A DNA stretch of 64,000 nt from positions 4,777,001 through 4,841,000 of the forward strand of contig AP018172.1 of NCBI GenBank assembly GCA_002368175.1. Reading direction: 5' to 3'. The position numbers and the translations under genes were made by a program. Under the pieces are notes generated by a model. It saw nothing but the letters and a program-made list of their open reading frames with translations, searched no databases and had not been told where the DNA came from. The number at the start of each line of letters is the position of its first letter. The stretch's first letter is position 1. The stretch is from Calothrix sp. NIES-2098. GTDB taxonomy: Bacteria; Cyanobacteriota; Cyanobacteriia; Cyanobacteriales; Nostocaceae. This document shows, in pieces, positions 24,903 through 33,706 of the stretch.

Positions 24903-27500
24903 TTATTTATGGATGATTTTTTGTCTTTGCCAAATCTTGAGTCCTTCAAACCACAAAATACTAAATATTCCAGAAACTAAACTAATTACTAAATCTTCAA
25001 AATGAAGAAAAGAGAACCGAAATAGATGGCGTAAAAGCGGAACATAAAGTACTAATCCCAAAAATACTAAGCCACCACCAATCACCCACCAAAGTGCTGT
25101 ATTCGGGGAACGTAACATTTCTGGAATTGTCCGCGACCAGGAACGATTGCTGAGAATCATACTCAGGTTAGAAACGATGAGGGTAGTAAAAGCTAGGGCG
25201 CGGGCGTCTAGTTCGCCATTACCTCGATAAAATGCGATCGCAAATACTACGACCAACACTACTAATACACTCACCCCTTGCAGCAGTGCTAATTTCCAAG
25301 TCTGAGGGCTAAATAATGGTTCTCTGGGATTGCGTGGCGGACGGGTCATAATATTGCTTTCTTCTGGTTCCGCTTCAAACACCACCGTACAAGCTGGGTC
25401 GATAATTAGGTGTAAAAAAGCAATATGAACTGGCAGTAAGACCAAAGGCCAATGAAACATCACTGGAATCAATGACATCCCTGCAATGGGAACGTGAACC
25501 GCTAAGGTATAAGCCATGCCTTTTTTGAGGTTGTCAAAGATTCTGCGTCCCAATCTCACAGACTGCACAATCGAGGAGAAGTCATCATCTAGCAATACTA
25601 AATCCGCAGATTCACGGGCAACATCTGTGCCGCGTTCGCCCATAGCAATGCCAATATCGGCTGACTTCAGGGCTGGGGCATCATTTACCCCATCTCCTGT
25701 CATCGCTACAATTTCACCATTCCGCTTCAAGGCATTAACAATCAGCAGCTTTTGTTCTGGTACTACCCGCGCAAAGATATTCACCGTTTGCATCCGCGAA
25801 CGTAACTGCGCTTCATCCATTTGTTCTAGTTCAGCGCCGGTGATGACTTCAGTAGCAGGTGTCAATCCGATTTGACTGGCGATGTTTTGGGCTGTGGCTG
25901 GATAATCGCCTGTAATCATGACTACCCGAATTCCAGCAGTGTAACACTCAGCGATCGCCTTTTTGACTGTGGGACGCACAGGGTCGGCTAATCCCACCAA
26001 TCCTACGAATTCAAATTCAAAATTATGCTGTCCTTCAGGTAAAGAATTCTGCTGCGGGGATGTACGATGCTGCTTTGTAGCTTTAGCAACGCCTAAAACC
26101 CGCAAGCCAGCCGCAGCCATTGTACTGATATGCTGTTCTAGATTCTGTAATTGCTCAGTTTGAAAATGGCAAAGATCCGCGATCGCTTCTGGTGCGCCTT
26201 TGGCGGCGATTGTTAAATTACCTGTCGGAGATTGCCAAACACAAGACATTGCCAACAACTGACCAGAAAGGGGATACTCGCGTTGCAATTCCCAATCATT
26301 ATGCAAATGTTCGGTCTTTGCTAAGTAATGTTCGCCCATTTGTCGCAGGGCTTTCTCCATCGGATCGAAGGGGTCTTTCCGACTCGCCAAAATGCCAAAC
26401 TCAATTAACTGATGAAAGTCTTCTGGTAAAGATTCGCGTTCGTGTAAAGCGACATCATAAAAACAAGGAGTGCTGACTGCTGAATTTTGATACACAAACA
26501 TTTGTTGCACCGACATCCGGTTAAATGTAAGCGTCCCAGTTTTATCTACACACAGCACTGTTGCAGAACCTAATGTCTCAACTACCGGAATGCGCCGAGT
26601 TAAAACTCTTTGTAGGGAAAATCGCCATGCACCCAAGGCTAAAAAAATTGCCAACACTACAGGAATCTCATTAGGCAAAATCGCCATCGCCAGCGCCAAT
26701 CCGGCGAGAAAACCTTGTAACCAATTACCTCTCGTCGCCCCGTAAATAACTACAACTGCAACACAGATAGCGATCGCTACAAATGTCAGTTTGCTAACGA
26801 TACGCCTAGTCTCTTTTTCCAGAAAAGTATCTTCTGGTTGCACTGTCTGCAAGGCTTTACCAATCTTGCCCATTTCTGTATGGATACCCGTTGCTTGCAC
26901 TTTGGCAATACCCTGACCTTGCACAATCAAGGTTCCAGAGTAAACAAAAGGTAAGTCATCTCCACCTGGGCGTTGGTTGATGACATCTTGAGTATGACTC
27001 GCCGCTACTTTCCTAACTGGTAGAGACTCGCCTGTGAGCAAAGACTCTTCCACTGTGATATTTGTAGACCACAACAAGATAGCATCCGCAGGTACGCGAT
27101 CGCCTTCTGAAAGTACCAGCAAATCATCGCGCACCACTTCTCGCCCCGGAATCCGTTGGCGTTCTCCATCGCGAATAACTAAAGCACGGGGGCTAGAAAG
27201 GTCGCGTAAGGCTTCTAGAGAACGTTCGGTTTTTTGCTCTTGATACAAATTAATGCCGATGATGAAGAACACAAAACCGAGCAATATCAAGGCTTCTTGA
27301 ACATCGCCGAGAAATAGGTAAATTACACCACAGCCAACCAGTAACAAAAAGATTGGCTCTTGAACAATTTCCCAGGCGATCGCCCAGATCGCACGATGGA
27401 CAGTTGAGGGTAGCTCATTATACCCCTCTCGCTGTAGGCGATCGGCTACTTCCGATGCAGATAACCCTGTTAAAGTCTTGAGATCGGGTTGATAAACCAT
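24903..27500 (-). CDS. Cation-transporting P-type ATPase (P2-type, Ca2+-like)
   Basis: The 865-residue membrane pump has an N-terminal cation-ATPase domain (GLSASEVADRLQREGYNELP), an actuator loop with LLTGESLPV and the phosphorylation motif DKTGTLTFN (Asp319). Later come MITGDYPATA, MTGDGVNDAPALKSADIGIAMG and a C-terminal cation-ATPase domain with several helices. Helix M4 reads ILPNEIPVVLAIFLA instead of the PEGLP of classical Ca2+ pumps, so the ion is uncertain (Ca2+ or Mn2+ are possible). Length is typical. It is a single-gene unit. Confidence 0.88.
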   Translation of the reverse strand: MVYQPDLKTLTGLSASEVADRLQREGYNELPSTVHRAIWAIAWEIVQEPIFLLLVGCGVIYLFLGDVQEALILLGFVFFIIGINLYQEQKTERSLEALRDLSSPRALVIRDGERQRIPGREVVRDDLLVLSEGDRVPADAILLWSTNITVEESLLTGESLPVRKVAASHTQDVINQRPGGDDLPFVYSGTLIVQGQGIAKVQATGIHTEMGKIGKALQTVQPEDTFLEKETRRIVSKLTFVAIAICVAVVVIYGATRGNWLQGFLAGLALAMAILPNEIPVVLAIFLALGAWRFSLQRVLTRRIPVVETLGSATVLCVDKTGTLTFNRMSVQQMFVYQNSAVSTPCFYDVALHERESLPEDFHQLIEFGILASRKDPFDPMEKALRQMGEHYLAKTEHLHNDWELQREYPLSGQLLAMSCVWQSPTGNLTIAAKGAPEAIADLCHFQTEQLQNLEQHISTMAAAGLRVLGVAKATKQHRTSPQQNSLPEGQHNFEFEFVGLVGLADPVRPTVKKAIAECYTAGIRVVMITGDYPATAQNIASQIGLTPATEVITGAELEQMDEAQLRSRMQTVNIFARVVPEQKLLIVNALKRNGEIVAMTGDGVNDAPALKSADIGIAMGERGTDVARESADLVLLDDDFSSIVQSVRLGRRIFDNLKKGMAYTLAVHVPIAGMSLIPVMFHWPLVLLPVHIAFLHLIIDPACTVVFEAEPEESNIMTRPPRNPREPLFSPQTWKLALLQGVSVLVVLVVVFAIAFYRGNGELDARALAFTTLIVSNLSMILSNRSWSRTIPEMLRSPNTALWWVIGGGLVFLGLVLYVPLLRHLFRFSFLHFEDLVISLVSGIFSILWFEGLKIWQRQKIIHK

Positions 27501-28185
27501 AACGATAAATTTCTAAGTATTTAGGCAAAATTAAAGTTACAGGTGAAGGTAAGGATCAACACAGAGAAGTGTAATTAATTTTGTTTAAGTGCAGACACAG
27601 AGAACAAACACAGAATTTTCAATTCCTTTCACATCAAAGCAGGGGATAAGGTTATTGTCAATAACTGAGGCTTATTGACAATAAGTACTAAAACAATTGC
27701 AGTAAACTTTGTTTATTGAGAAAAATTTAGTTTGATTATTGAAGCTGAAGTACAGCGTGGATTTTAAAAATCAGATATGAATCCTATATCTTGAAGCTTG
27801 AGCAAATGTGCCAGTTATGGCTTGAGGTTAAACAATAAACTTGAGGAACTTGTGAGGGAAGTCATGTCACGTCTCCTGCAAAGACGCTGTGCGATCGCTC
27901 CCAATTCAAAATTAATGATCCCTATAAATAAATTTAGGCGGCTCAATCCTTTTCGTTGTTGGTTAGAGTTGTGGTTGCAGTCAAATTCTGGGTTTTCTTA
28001 CTTTAAGAAATCAAAAACCTGATATCTGAGAAAGCTAGCAGGCTAATTGTTAAATCTAAACGTTAGTCTATGGGTTATGTTGAAAAATTTTGGTAAAATA
28101 CGACACTTACAAGAGCGCTGTTAGAGGAACAAAAGTTGCCTTTACAGGCTCTAATGATTTTACCTGTAGATATAAAAATTTACTT
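27501..28185. other. Divergent intergenic region between ATPase and CHAT genes
   Basis: The 685 bases contain a double palindrome at 27652-27684 and otherwise AT-rich sequence with no convincing gene. A 74-codon frame at 27798-28022 lacks a ribosome-binding site and family features. Promoters of both flanking genes should be here. Confidence 0.45.
27652..27684. promoter_or_regulatory. Double palindrome, possible operator
   Basis: TTATTGTCAATAA (27652-27664) is itself a palindrome. It is repeated in inverted form as TTATTGACAATAA (27672-27684) after 7 bases. It lies 152 bases upstream of the P-type ATPase start. Two dyads with centres 20 bases apart, close to two helical turns, suit a dimeric or tetrameric repressor, but no known regulator matches with confidence. 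Confidence 0.5.
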
Positions 28186-31100
28186 ATGCAACTACGTTTA
28201 ATTACTTTAACAATTCTATTGACATTAGCTTCTCCATCCTTATACTTTCATACTTCAACACAAGTTCTCGCCCAAGCACCAACACCAACTGCTGAAGAAA
28301 AGATTACAGAAGCAATTACCCTGAATAATAACGGCGAAGGTTTGGTATACAAAGATTTAGTCGGTTTAGGTGATTTGCAAGCAGGGTTAGAAATGTTTCA
28401 GCAGGCGTTGGCTATTTTCAAAAAATACAACGCTACAGCAGGGGAAGCTAACAGCCTTACCAATATTGGCTATGTTTATTTGCGTAAAGGAGAATACACC
28501 AAAGCGCTGGACTTTTTGCAACAGTCTTTAGCTATTCGTAAACAAACACGCGAGCGGCAAAATGAATGGATACCTCTGTCCTATATAGGAGAAGTTTACA
28601 CAAATTTAGGTCAGTATCCAAAAGCTTTAGAAGCTTATCAATCCAGCTTAACTATTCTTAAAGAACTGCAAGCAGCTAACCCTAAAGATTCTAGTTATGC
28701 TACTAGTCAAAAAAGTCTACTGGCTGATACTGGGGCAGTATACTTTAGGATGGGTCAATATCAAAAAGCACTGGAACTTTATCAACAAAGTTTAGCAATC
28801 TACAAAGCTAACGGCGATAAAATTGGCAGTTCTGAGACTCTAAATAATATTGGCGTTGTTTATATTAACTTAGGAAACTACACTCAAGCACTAGATGCTT
28901 ATCAACAAGCTTTAATTCCTGTTCAAGACTTCTGTTATAAAGAAAAATCAACTTGTTTTTATGGTACAGAAGCAGCAATTTTAAATAACCTTGCAGGTGC
29001 TTACTTTAGCTTAGGACAATATCAAAAATCTTTAGAACTTGCGGAAAAATCTGCAAATATTTACAAAAAATTCCGGACTGGTGAATATAAGGGAACCAAT
29101 AAACAGGATATCAAGTTACTCTACGATGCACTAGGACAAAATCCCCAGGCTTTGCAACAATTTACTAGTCGTGCCAATGTTGGTGATGCTTTTGGTAAAG
29201 ATTCTTTTCAGTTTCAAGGTGAAGCATTAAACCTCAACAATATCGGGCAAATTTATTTTAGCCAAGGTAAATACGAACAAGCCCTAACGCTATATCAACA
29301 GGCTTTAGCTATTTACCAAGAAAATAAATATCCTCAAGGGATTGCGGTAACTCTCAATAATATTGGGCGTGTTTATACAAATACAGCCAAGTATAACCAA
29401 GCAATCGAGTCTAATCAACAGGCTTTGACTAATTATAAAGCAGTAGGCGATCGCACTGGCGAAGGTGTCACTCTCAGCAATCTAGGACAGGTTTATCAAA
29501 AGCAAAATCAGTTAGAAAAAGCTTTAGGATTGTATCAGCAAGCTTTAGCAATACATCGGGAAGTTAGCGATAAAGTGAGTGAAGCTGCGACGCTGAAATA
29601 TTTAGGAGATGTGCTATCTAGCCAAAATCAACCACAACTAGCGATCGCATTCTATAAACAATCAGTCAATCTCACAGAAACTATCCGTCAAAGTTTGCGA
29701 GTTGTTCCTACCGAGATTCAACAATCTTATACCGAAACTGTGGCTGAAAGATATCGCCGTTTAGCGGATTTATTACTCAAGCAAAACCGTTCTGCTGAAG
29801 CGCAACAAGTTTTAGATTTATTAAAAATACAGGAAGTACAAGATTATATTGGTAATAGCCGTGGAAGTACTAAAAAAATTGCTAATACTCCTACAAAAGT
29901 AGTGAATTCTCAAAGAGGTATAGCTAATAGCGATTCTCAGCCATCACAAAACTTACCTCTCAAACCACAAGAACAAGAAATTTCGCAAAAATATAGTGCT
30001 ATTCAAGATAAAGTAATTGTTTTAGGTAAAGAACTTACAAGTCTGCGTAAGATTAATCCTCAAGAACGCACAGCTACTCAAGAAAAGCGAATTGCAGAAC
30101 TTGTAAAACTTGAGCAGGATATTACTGCTGAATTTAACAAATTTATCAAAAGTCCTGCTGTCGTAGCACTGGTACAGCAATTATCTGCAACTTCAGGACA
30201 AGAAAATCTAAGTTTACGCCAACTCAATTCTCTGCGGGATAATTTACGACAGTTAAATCAAAAAGCTGTACTACTTTATCCCTTGGTTTTAGAAGATAGA
30301 TTAGAGTTAGTCATCGTCACCGCAGATGCACCACCAATTCATCGCACAGTACCCGTTAAACAAGAAGAGTTAAATAAGGCAATTCTTGAGTATCGGCAAA
30401 CAATCCAAGTACCTCATAAAAATATTAAAGAGCCTGCATTAAAGTTATATAACTGGCTAATTAAGCCTATAGAGAATGAGCTAAAACAAGCTGATGCTAA
30501 ATCGATTATTTATGCTCCCGATGGACAATTAAGATATGTCCCGTTGGCAGGATTATACGATGGTAAAGAGTGGCTAGTGCAAAGATTTGTTGTGAATAAT
30601 ATTACATCTGCTAGCCTCACCAAATTTGACAACAAACCAGAGAAAAATATTAATGTCTTAGCAGCGGCTTTTACAAAAGGTGACTATACAGTCAAAATTG
30701 CCAATCGGTCAGAAGTTTTTAGTGGGTTGCAGTTTGCTAAACAGGAAGTAGAAACCTTAGCTAAGACTATTCCAGGCACTAAGATAGTATTTGATAATCT
30801 GTTTAGTCCTTCAGCTACAGTTCCCCAAATGAATGATTACAAAATTGTTCATTTGGCAACTCATGGGCTGCTAGTAAAAGGTAATCCCGAAGATTCTTTT
30901 ATTCTGTTTGGTGATGGCGAACGTGTAACTTTAAAAGATATAGAAAATTGGTCATTACCAAATGTAGACTTAGTAGTTTTGAGTGCTTGCCAAACAGCTT
31001 TGGGAGATAAATTAGGCAATGGTCAAGAAATTCTTGGTTTAGGATACCAAATCCAACTTACAGGCGCTAAGGCATCTATTGCTTCATTATGGTCTGTCTC

Positions 31101-31350
31101 TGATGGCGGAACACAAGCTTTAATGAATGTATTTTATAAAGTATTGCGATCGGGCAATATGACAAAAGCTGAAGCCTTACAAAAAGCTCAAATTGCTTTA
31201 ATTTCAGGTAATTATTTGGGCTATGGTAAAACACCACAAATAGCAAGCGGGCAAAATAAAGGTAATAATGTGTTAAGTGCTGGCTCTGAAAATGAATTTA
31301 GCCATCCCTTCTATTGGGCACCTTTTATTCTGATTGGTAATGGTTTGTAA
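28186..31350 (+). CDS. Secreted TPR and CHAT-domain (caspase-like) protein
   Basis: The start at ATG 28186, rather than an upstream frame start at 28090, produces a clear signal peptide (MQLRLITLTILLTLASPS... to LAQA). Residues about 45-520 hold ten or so tetratricopeptide repeats with the pattern NNIGxVYxxxGxYxQALxxYQQAL. The C-terminal 270 residues are a CHAT domain with the catalytic His in VHLATHG and Cys in LSACQTALG, as in caspase/separase-like proteases. The protein has 1054 residues. Such proteins are multiplied in filamentous cyanobacteria; substrates are unknown. Confidence 0.88.
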   Translation: MQLRLITLTILLTLASPSLYFHTSTQVLAQAPTPTAEEKITEAITLNNNGEGLVYKDLVGLGDLQAGLEMFQQALAIFKKYNATAGEANSLTNIGYVYLRKGEYTKALDFLQQSLAIRKQTRERQNEWIPLSYIGEVYTNLGQYPKALEAYQSSLTILKELQAANPKDSSYATSQKSLLADTGAVYFRMGQYQKALELYQQSLAIYKANGDKIGSSETLNNIGVVYINLGNYTQALDAYQQALIPVQDFCYKEKSTCFYGTEAAILNNLAGAYFSLGQYQKSLELAEKSANIYKKFRTGEYKGTNKQDIKLLYDALGQNPQALQQFTSRANVGDAFGKDSFQFQGEALNLNNIGQIYFSQGKYEQALTLYQQALAIYQENKYPQGIAVTLNNIGRVYTNTAKYNQAIESNQQALTNYKAVGDRTGEGVTLSNLGQVYQKQNQLEKALGLYQQALAIHREVSDKVSEAATLKYLGDVLSSQNQPQLAIAFYKQSVNLTETIRQSLRVVPTEIQQSYTETVAERYRRLADLLLKQNRSAEAQQVLDLLKIQEVQDYIGNSRGSTKKIANTPTKVVNSQRGIANSDSQPSQNLPLKPQEQEISQKYSAIQDKVIVLGKELTSLRKINPQERTATQEKRIAELVKLEQDITAEFNKFIKSPAVVALVQQLSATSGQENLSLRQLNSLRDNLRQLNQKAVLLYPLVLEDRLELVIVTADAPPIHRTVPVKQEELNKAILEYRQTIQVPHKNIKEPALKLYNWLIKPIENELKQADAKSIIYAPDGQLRYVPLAGLYDGKEWLVQRFVVNNITSASLTKFDNKPEKNINVLAAAFTKGDYTVKIANRSEVFSGLQFAKQEVETLAKTIPGTKIVFDNLFSPSATVPQMNDYKIVHLATHGLLVKGNPEDSFILFGDGERVTLKDIENWSLPNVDLVVLSACQTALGDKLGNGQEILGLGYQIQLTGAKASIASLWSVSDGGTQALMNVFYKVLRSGNMTKAEALQKAQIALISGNYLGYGKTPQIASGQNKGNNVLSAGSENEFSHPFYWAPFILIGNGL

Positions 31351-31365
31351 TCTTAGTTAAAAGTA

Positions 31366-31384
31366 GGGTGGGCAATGCCCACCT
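31366..31384 (+). terminator. Hairpin after the CHAT gene
   Basis: GGTGGGC (31367-31373) pairs with GCCCACC (31377-31383) around three bases, 16 bases after the CHAT stop codon. The GTAGGGTGGGCAATGCCCACC form recurs in Nostoc-type genomes. No clear U-run follows. Confidence 0.55.
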
Positions 31385-31632
31385 AAACTACTAGATAACC
31401 AAGATGTATTCTGAAACACAATTGCAGAAAAAATTCACAATTCTAGCTGCAAACTTGTATACATATTTTAAGAAAACTCTGCTTGATAATTATTAACAAA
31501 CATATCAAAAAGCAGTTGTCAACTACCTCGCAAAAGGAGCAGATCAAAATTTTTTCTGGTGTTTTTTAAGCGCTGCTTTTTTTTGGTGCTAGGATCTACG
31601 ACTATAAATAATCAAAGAAAAGTGCTATAGCT

Positions 31633-31974
31633 GTGAAACAAAAGCCAAAACCAAGGATCGCTTTGCTTCGTGAAAAGGCAGGGCTAACCCAGCTTGAGTT
31701 GTCACGTCTTGTTGGCGTGACTGAAAGCACTATCCAAAACTGGGAAAGTGGCAGAACTGGGACGGATCATATTGAAAGAATCATTAGGTTTTGTAAAGCG
31801 CTCAATTGCCAAGTAGAAGACCTAATTGAGTATATGAGTGAGTCCCCAAAAGAACCAGAAGCACCACCAAGTTCATTAAGTGAAATACATCATTTATTGG
31901 GAACTGGTGAACCTGTTGCTACTACCAGTAATGATGCTGAAGTTGCTTCAACAAGCCATGTCAAAAGCAGCTGA
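31633..31974 (+). CDS. XRE-family helix-turn-helix regulator
   Basis: This 113-residue protein starts at GTG 31633. Residues about 8-65 form a Cro/C1-type helix-turn-helix (IALLREKAGLTQLELSRLV, then VTESTIQNWESGR). The tail is Pro/Ser/Glu-rich and probably disordered. Proteins of this size regulate transcription as dimers. It lies 282 bases downstream of the CHAT gene on the same strand; no operon is evident. Targets are unknown. Confidence 0.85.
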   Translation: MKQKPKPRIALLREKAGLTQLELSRLVGVTESTIQNWESGRTGTDHIERIIRFCKALNCQVEDLIEYMSESPKEPEAPPSSLSEIHHLLGTGEPVATTSNDAEVASTSHVKSS

Positions 31975-32085
31975 AGATAGATTTCAGCTAATTTTGTACT
32001 AGTAAGAAACTTCAGATGTGCAGCAATTTGTTTTACCTCACTCTTTCATGACTAAGTGAAAGTGTGAGGCTTCTGTGATGGGTAG

Positions 32086-32766
32086 CTAATGATGAATTTT
32101 AGCTTGCTGCCAGAGAGTATCAACGCTGACAAATTGATAACCTTTTTGTAGTAATTGCGGAATTAAAATTTCTAAAGTTGCTGCTACATCTTGACCGCCA
32201 TAAGCACCATCATGTAAAACAATAATTGAACCGTTTTGCACTTGATTGAGAACGCGTTGCGCTACGGTAGTCACTCCTGGGCTAGTCCAATCTACAGGTA
32301 CGACGCTCCACATCACTGGACGATAATTCCACTGAAGAAATAATTTTAAAGTTTGGGGAGTAAATAAACCGTTGGGTGGTCTAACATCCCTGACTTTTTC
32401 TGGCAGGAGATTGCAAGCATTGTAAATTGCAGCTTGGGTTTTTTCCAAACTGTCTCGAAGTTGTATGGGGGAAAGTGTAGGAAAAGAACGATGATCGTAG
32501 CCATGCGATCCAATCCAGTGTCCGCGATCGCATATCGATTTAGCTATCTCTGGCGAACGATTTACACAAGCACCCAACCAGAAAAAACTAGCTTGAATTT
32601 GATAGCGGTCTAAAACGGCCAATACCTCCGGAGTGTATTGGGGATGCGGCCCATCATCAAACGTGAGTGCGATCGCTCTAGAATTGCGATCGCCACTCCA
32701 AAGACAGTTAGGAAAACTGGGTTGGAGAAGACGATAGAGAATTGGCAAAAGAGAAGCAAGTTGCAT
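32086..32766 (-). CDS. Polysaccharide deacetylase (NodB domain)
   Basis: This 226-residue protein belongs to carbohydrate esterase family 4. It shows the NodB motifs in order: ALTFDDGPHPQYTPEVL with the catalytic and metal Asp, IGSHGYDHRSF with two metal histidines, RPPNGLFTP, and the late IIVLHDGAYGG. The enzymes remove N-acetyl groups from peptidoglycan or other glycans. The N-terminus (MQLASLLPILYRLL) is weakly hydrophobic, possibly an anchor. Substrate unknown. Confidence 0.88.
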   Translation of the reverse strand: MQLASLLPILYRLLQPSFPNCLWSGDRNSRAIALTFDDGPHPQYTPEVLAVLDRYQIQASFFWLGACVNRSPEIAKSICDRGHWIGSHGYDHRSFPTLSPIQLRDSLEKTQAAIYNACNLLPEKVRDVRPPNGLFTPQTLKLFLQWNYRPVMWSVVPVDWTSPGVTTVAQRVLNQVQNGSIIVLHDGAYGGQDVAATLEILIPQLLQKGYQFVSVDTLWQQAKIHH

Positions 32767-33359
32767 AGACCTGTGTTAACACAACCCTTGTACAGCATGG
32801 CAGAAGTCAGCCTACTATCCAAAACTACCCAAAAGTTTAAAATCAAAGTCTTTTGACATTTGACTTCTGCACAGCAGCACTAGCTTCCTACCATGCATTC
32901 AGAAATAACATCTGAGATTGTAGGTTGCAAAGTGCGGAGTACTCGCCACTTGGTCAAGGGGTGTATTAATTTAATTTGAATTTCTCTATCAATTGAGTCG
33001 GTATCTAAGTTGTAGATGGGCTTGCTAATTAATCTGTATTAGAGTTAAAAGCCCTCGATCTGCACCGATAACCTTATATAAGTACTAAAAACAATAAGAA
33101 CAGAAGCAGTAAACGTAGCGTTTCAGAAGCGGTGATGCGATTGATACAGTAACTCAGGTTTTTTCACATTCGGAACATCAGGATGGGATTTGGCTATGAA
33201 TACAAAACTTACGGATGGAATACTGAGCAAATGCTGACGTACTTAGTGTGTTGATTGAGATCGCTCTACTATAAAGTTTGTGTAAAGGATGTTAAGCAAA
33301 ACACTCCATAAGCCTGTAATTTAACTTCCCTGAGAAAATAAAAATTACTGCTAAAGTGG
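32767..33359. other. Intergenic region without recognised features
   Basis: These 593 bases show no gene, RNA or ordered repeat that I can support. Short open frames overlapping the deacetylase start (32610-32856) are shadows. Confidence 0.4.
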
Positions 33360-33596
33360 TTAAACAGCAGGACGAACATTTCCGTAATATTCCATTAACT
33401 CTCTACGCCCACTACCACGATGTGGTGTAGGTTTTTCGGGTTGATTGGGCTTGGGTTTAGGTCTGGCTGCGAGTAACTGCTCGGAAGCAGAGGAGGCCAG
33501 CAATAGATGAGATACGCGATTGACCATTGCTTGATAGTCAAAAATCAAGGTAGCCATTATCAAACTTGAGGCTAAAAGCGAAAAGACTGCACGCAT
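33360..33596 (-). CDS. patX: PatX-like RGSGR-peptide precursor
   Basis: The 78-residue protein has an N-terminal hydrophobic export signal (about residues 3-20), a middle part, a Lys/Pro-rich linker and the motif PTPHRGSGRRE (residues 56-66). PatX proteins of multicellular cyanobacteria carry an RG(S/T)GR pentapeptide that is released and binds HetR, limiting heterocyst differentiation. HRGSGRRE with export signal and linker fits PatX better than PatS (very short) or HetN (a ketoreductase). About 12 residues follow the motif. A TCCGGA motif lies 58 bases upstream. Translation and processing are not proven by sequence. Confidence 0.85.
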   Translation of the reverse strand: MRAVFSLLASSLIMATLIFDYQAMVNRVSHLLLASSASEQLLAARPKPKPNQPEKPTPHRGSGRRELMEYYGNVRPAV

Positions 33597-33653
33597 AGCA
33601 AATGTTTATTTTAGAACTCACTTATTCACTGCTACTGAGTTTTTATTACTGCA

Positions 33654-33659
33654 TCCGGA
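33654..33659 (-). promoter_or_regulatory. DIF1-type TCCGGA motif upstream of patX
   Basis: TCCGGA at 33654-33659 is 58 bases upstream of the patX ATG. TCCGGA is the core of the DIF1 motif found near -35 of early heterocyst-differentiation promoters such as nsiR1 and patX. On the minus strand TAATAA follows about 5-10 bases later, but no certain -10 box was assigned. Confidence 0.6.
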
Positions 33660-33706
33660 CAATTCCCTAAAAAGTATTGTTTTTTACTGAATAAAAATCA
33701 AGAGTA

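Noticed and set aside
27798..28022. 74-residue plus frame upstream of the CHAT gene
   Set aside because: No ribosome-binding site, no family features, and it lies in probable promoter DNA.
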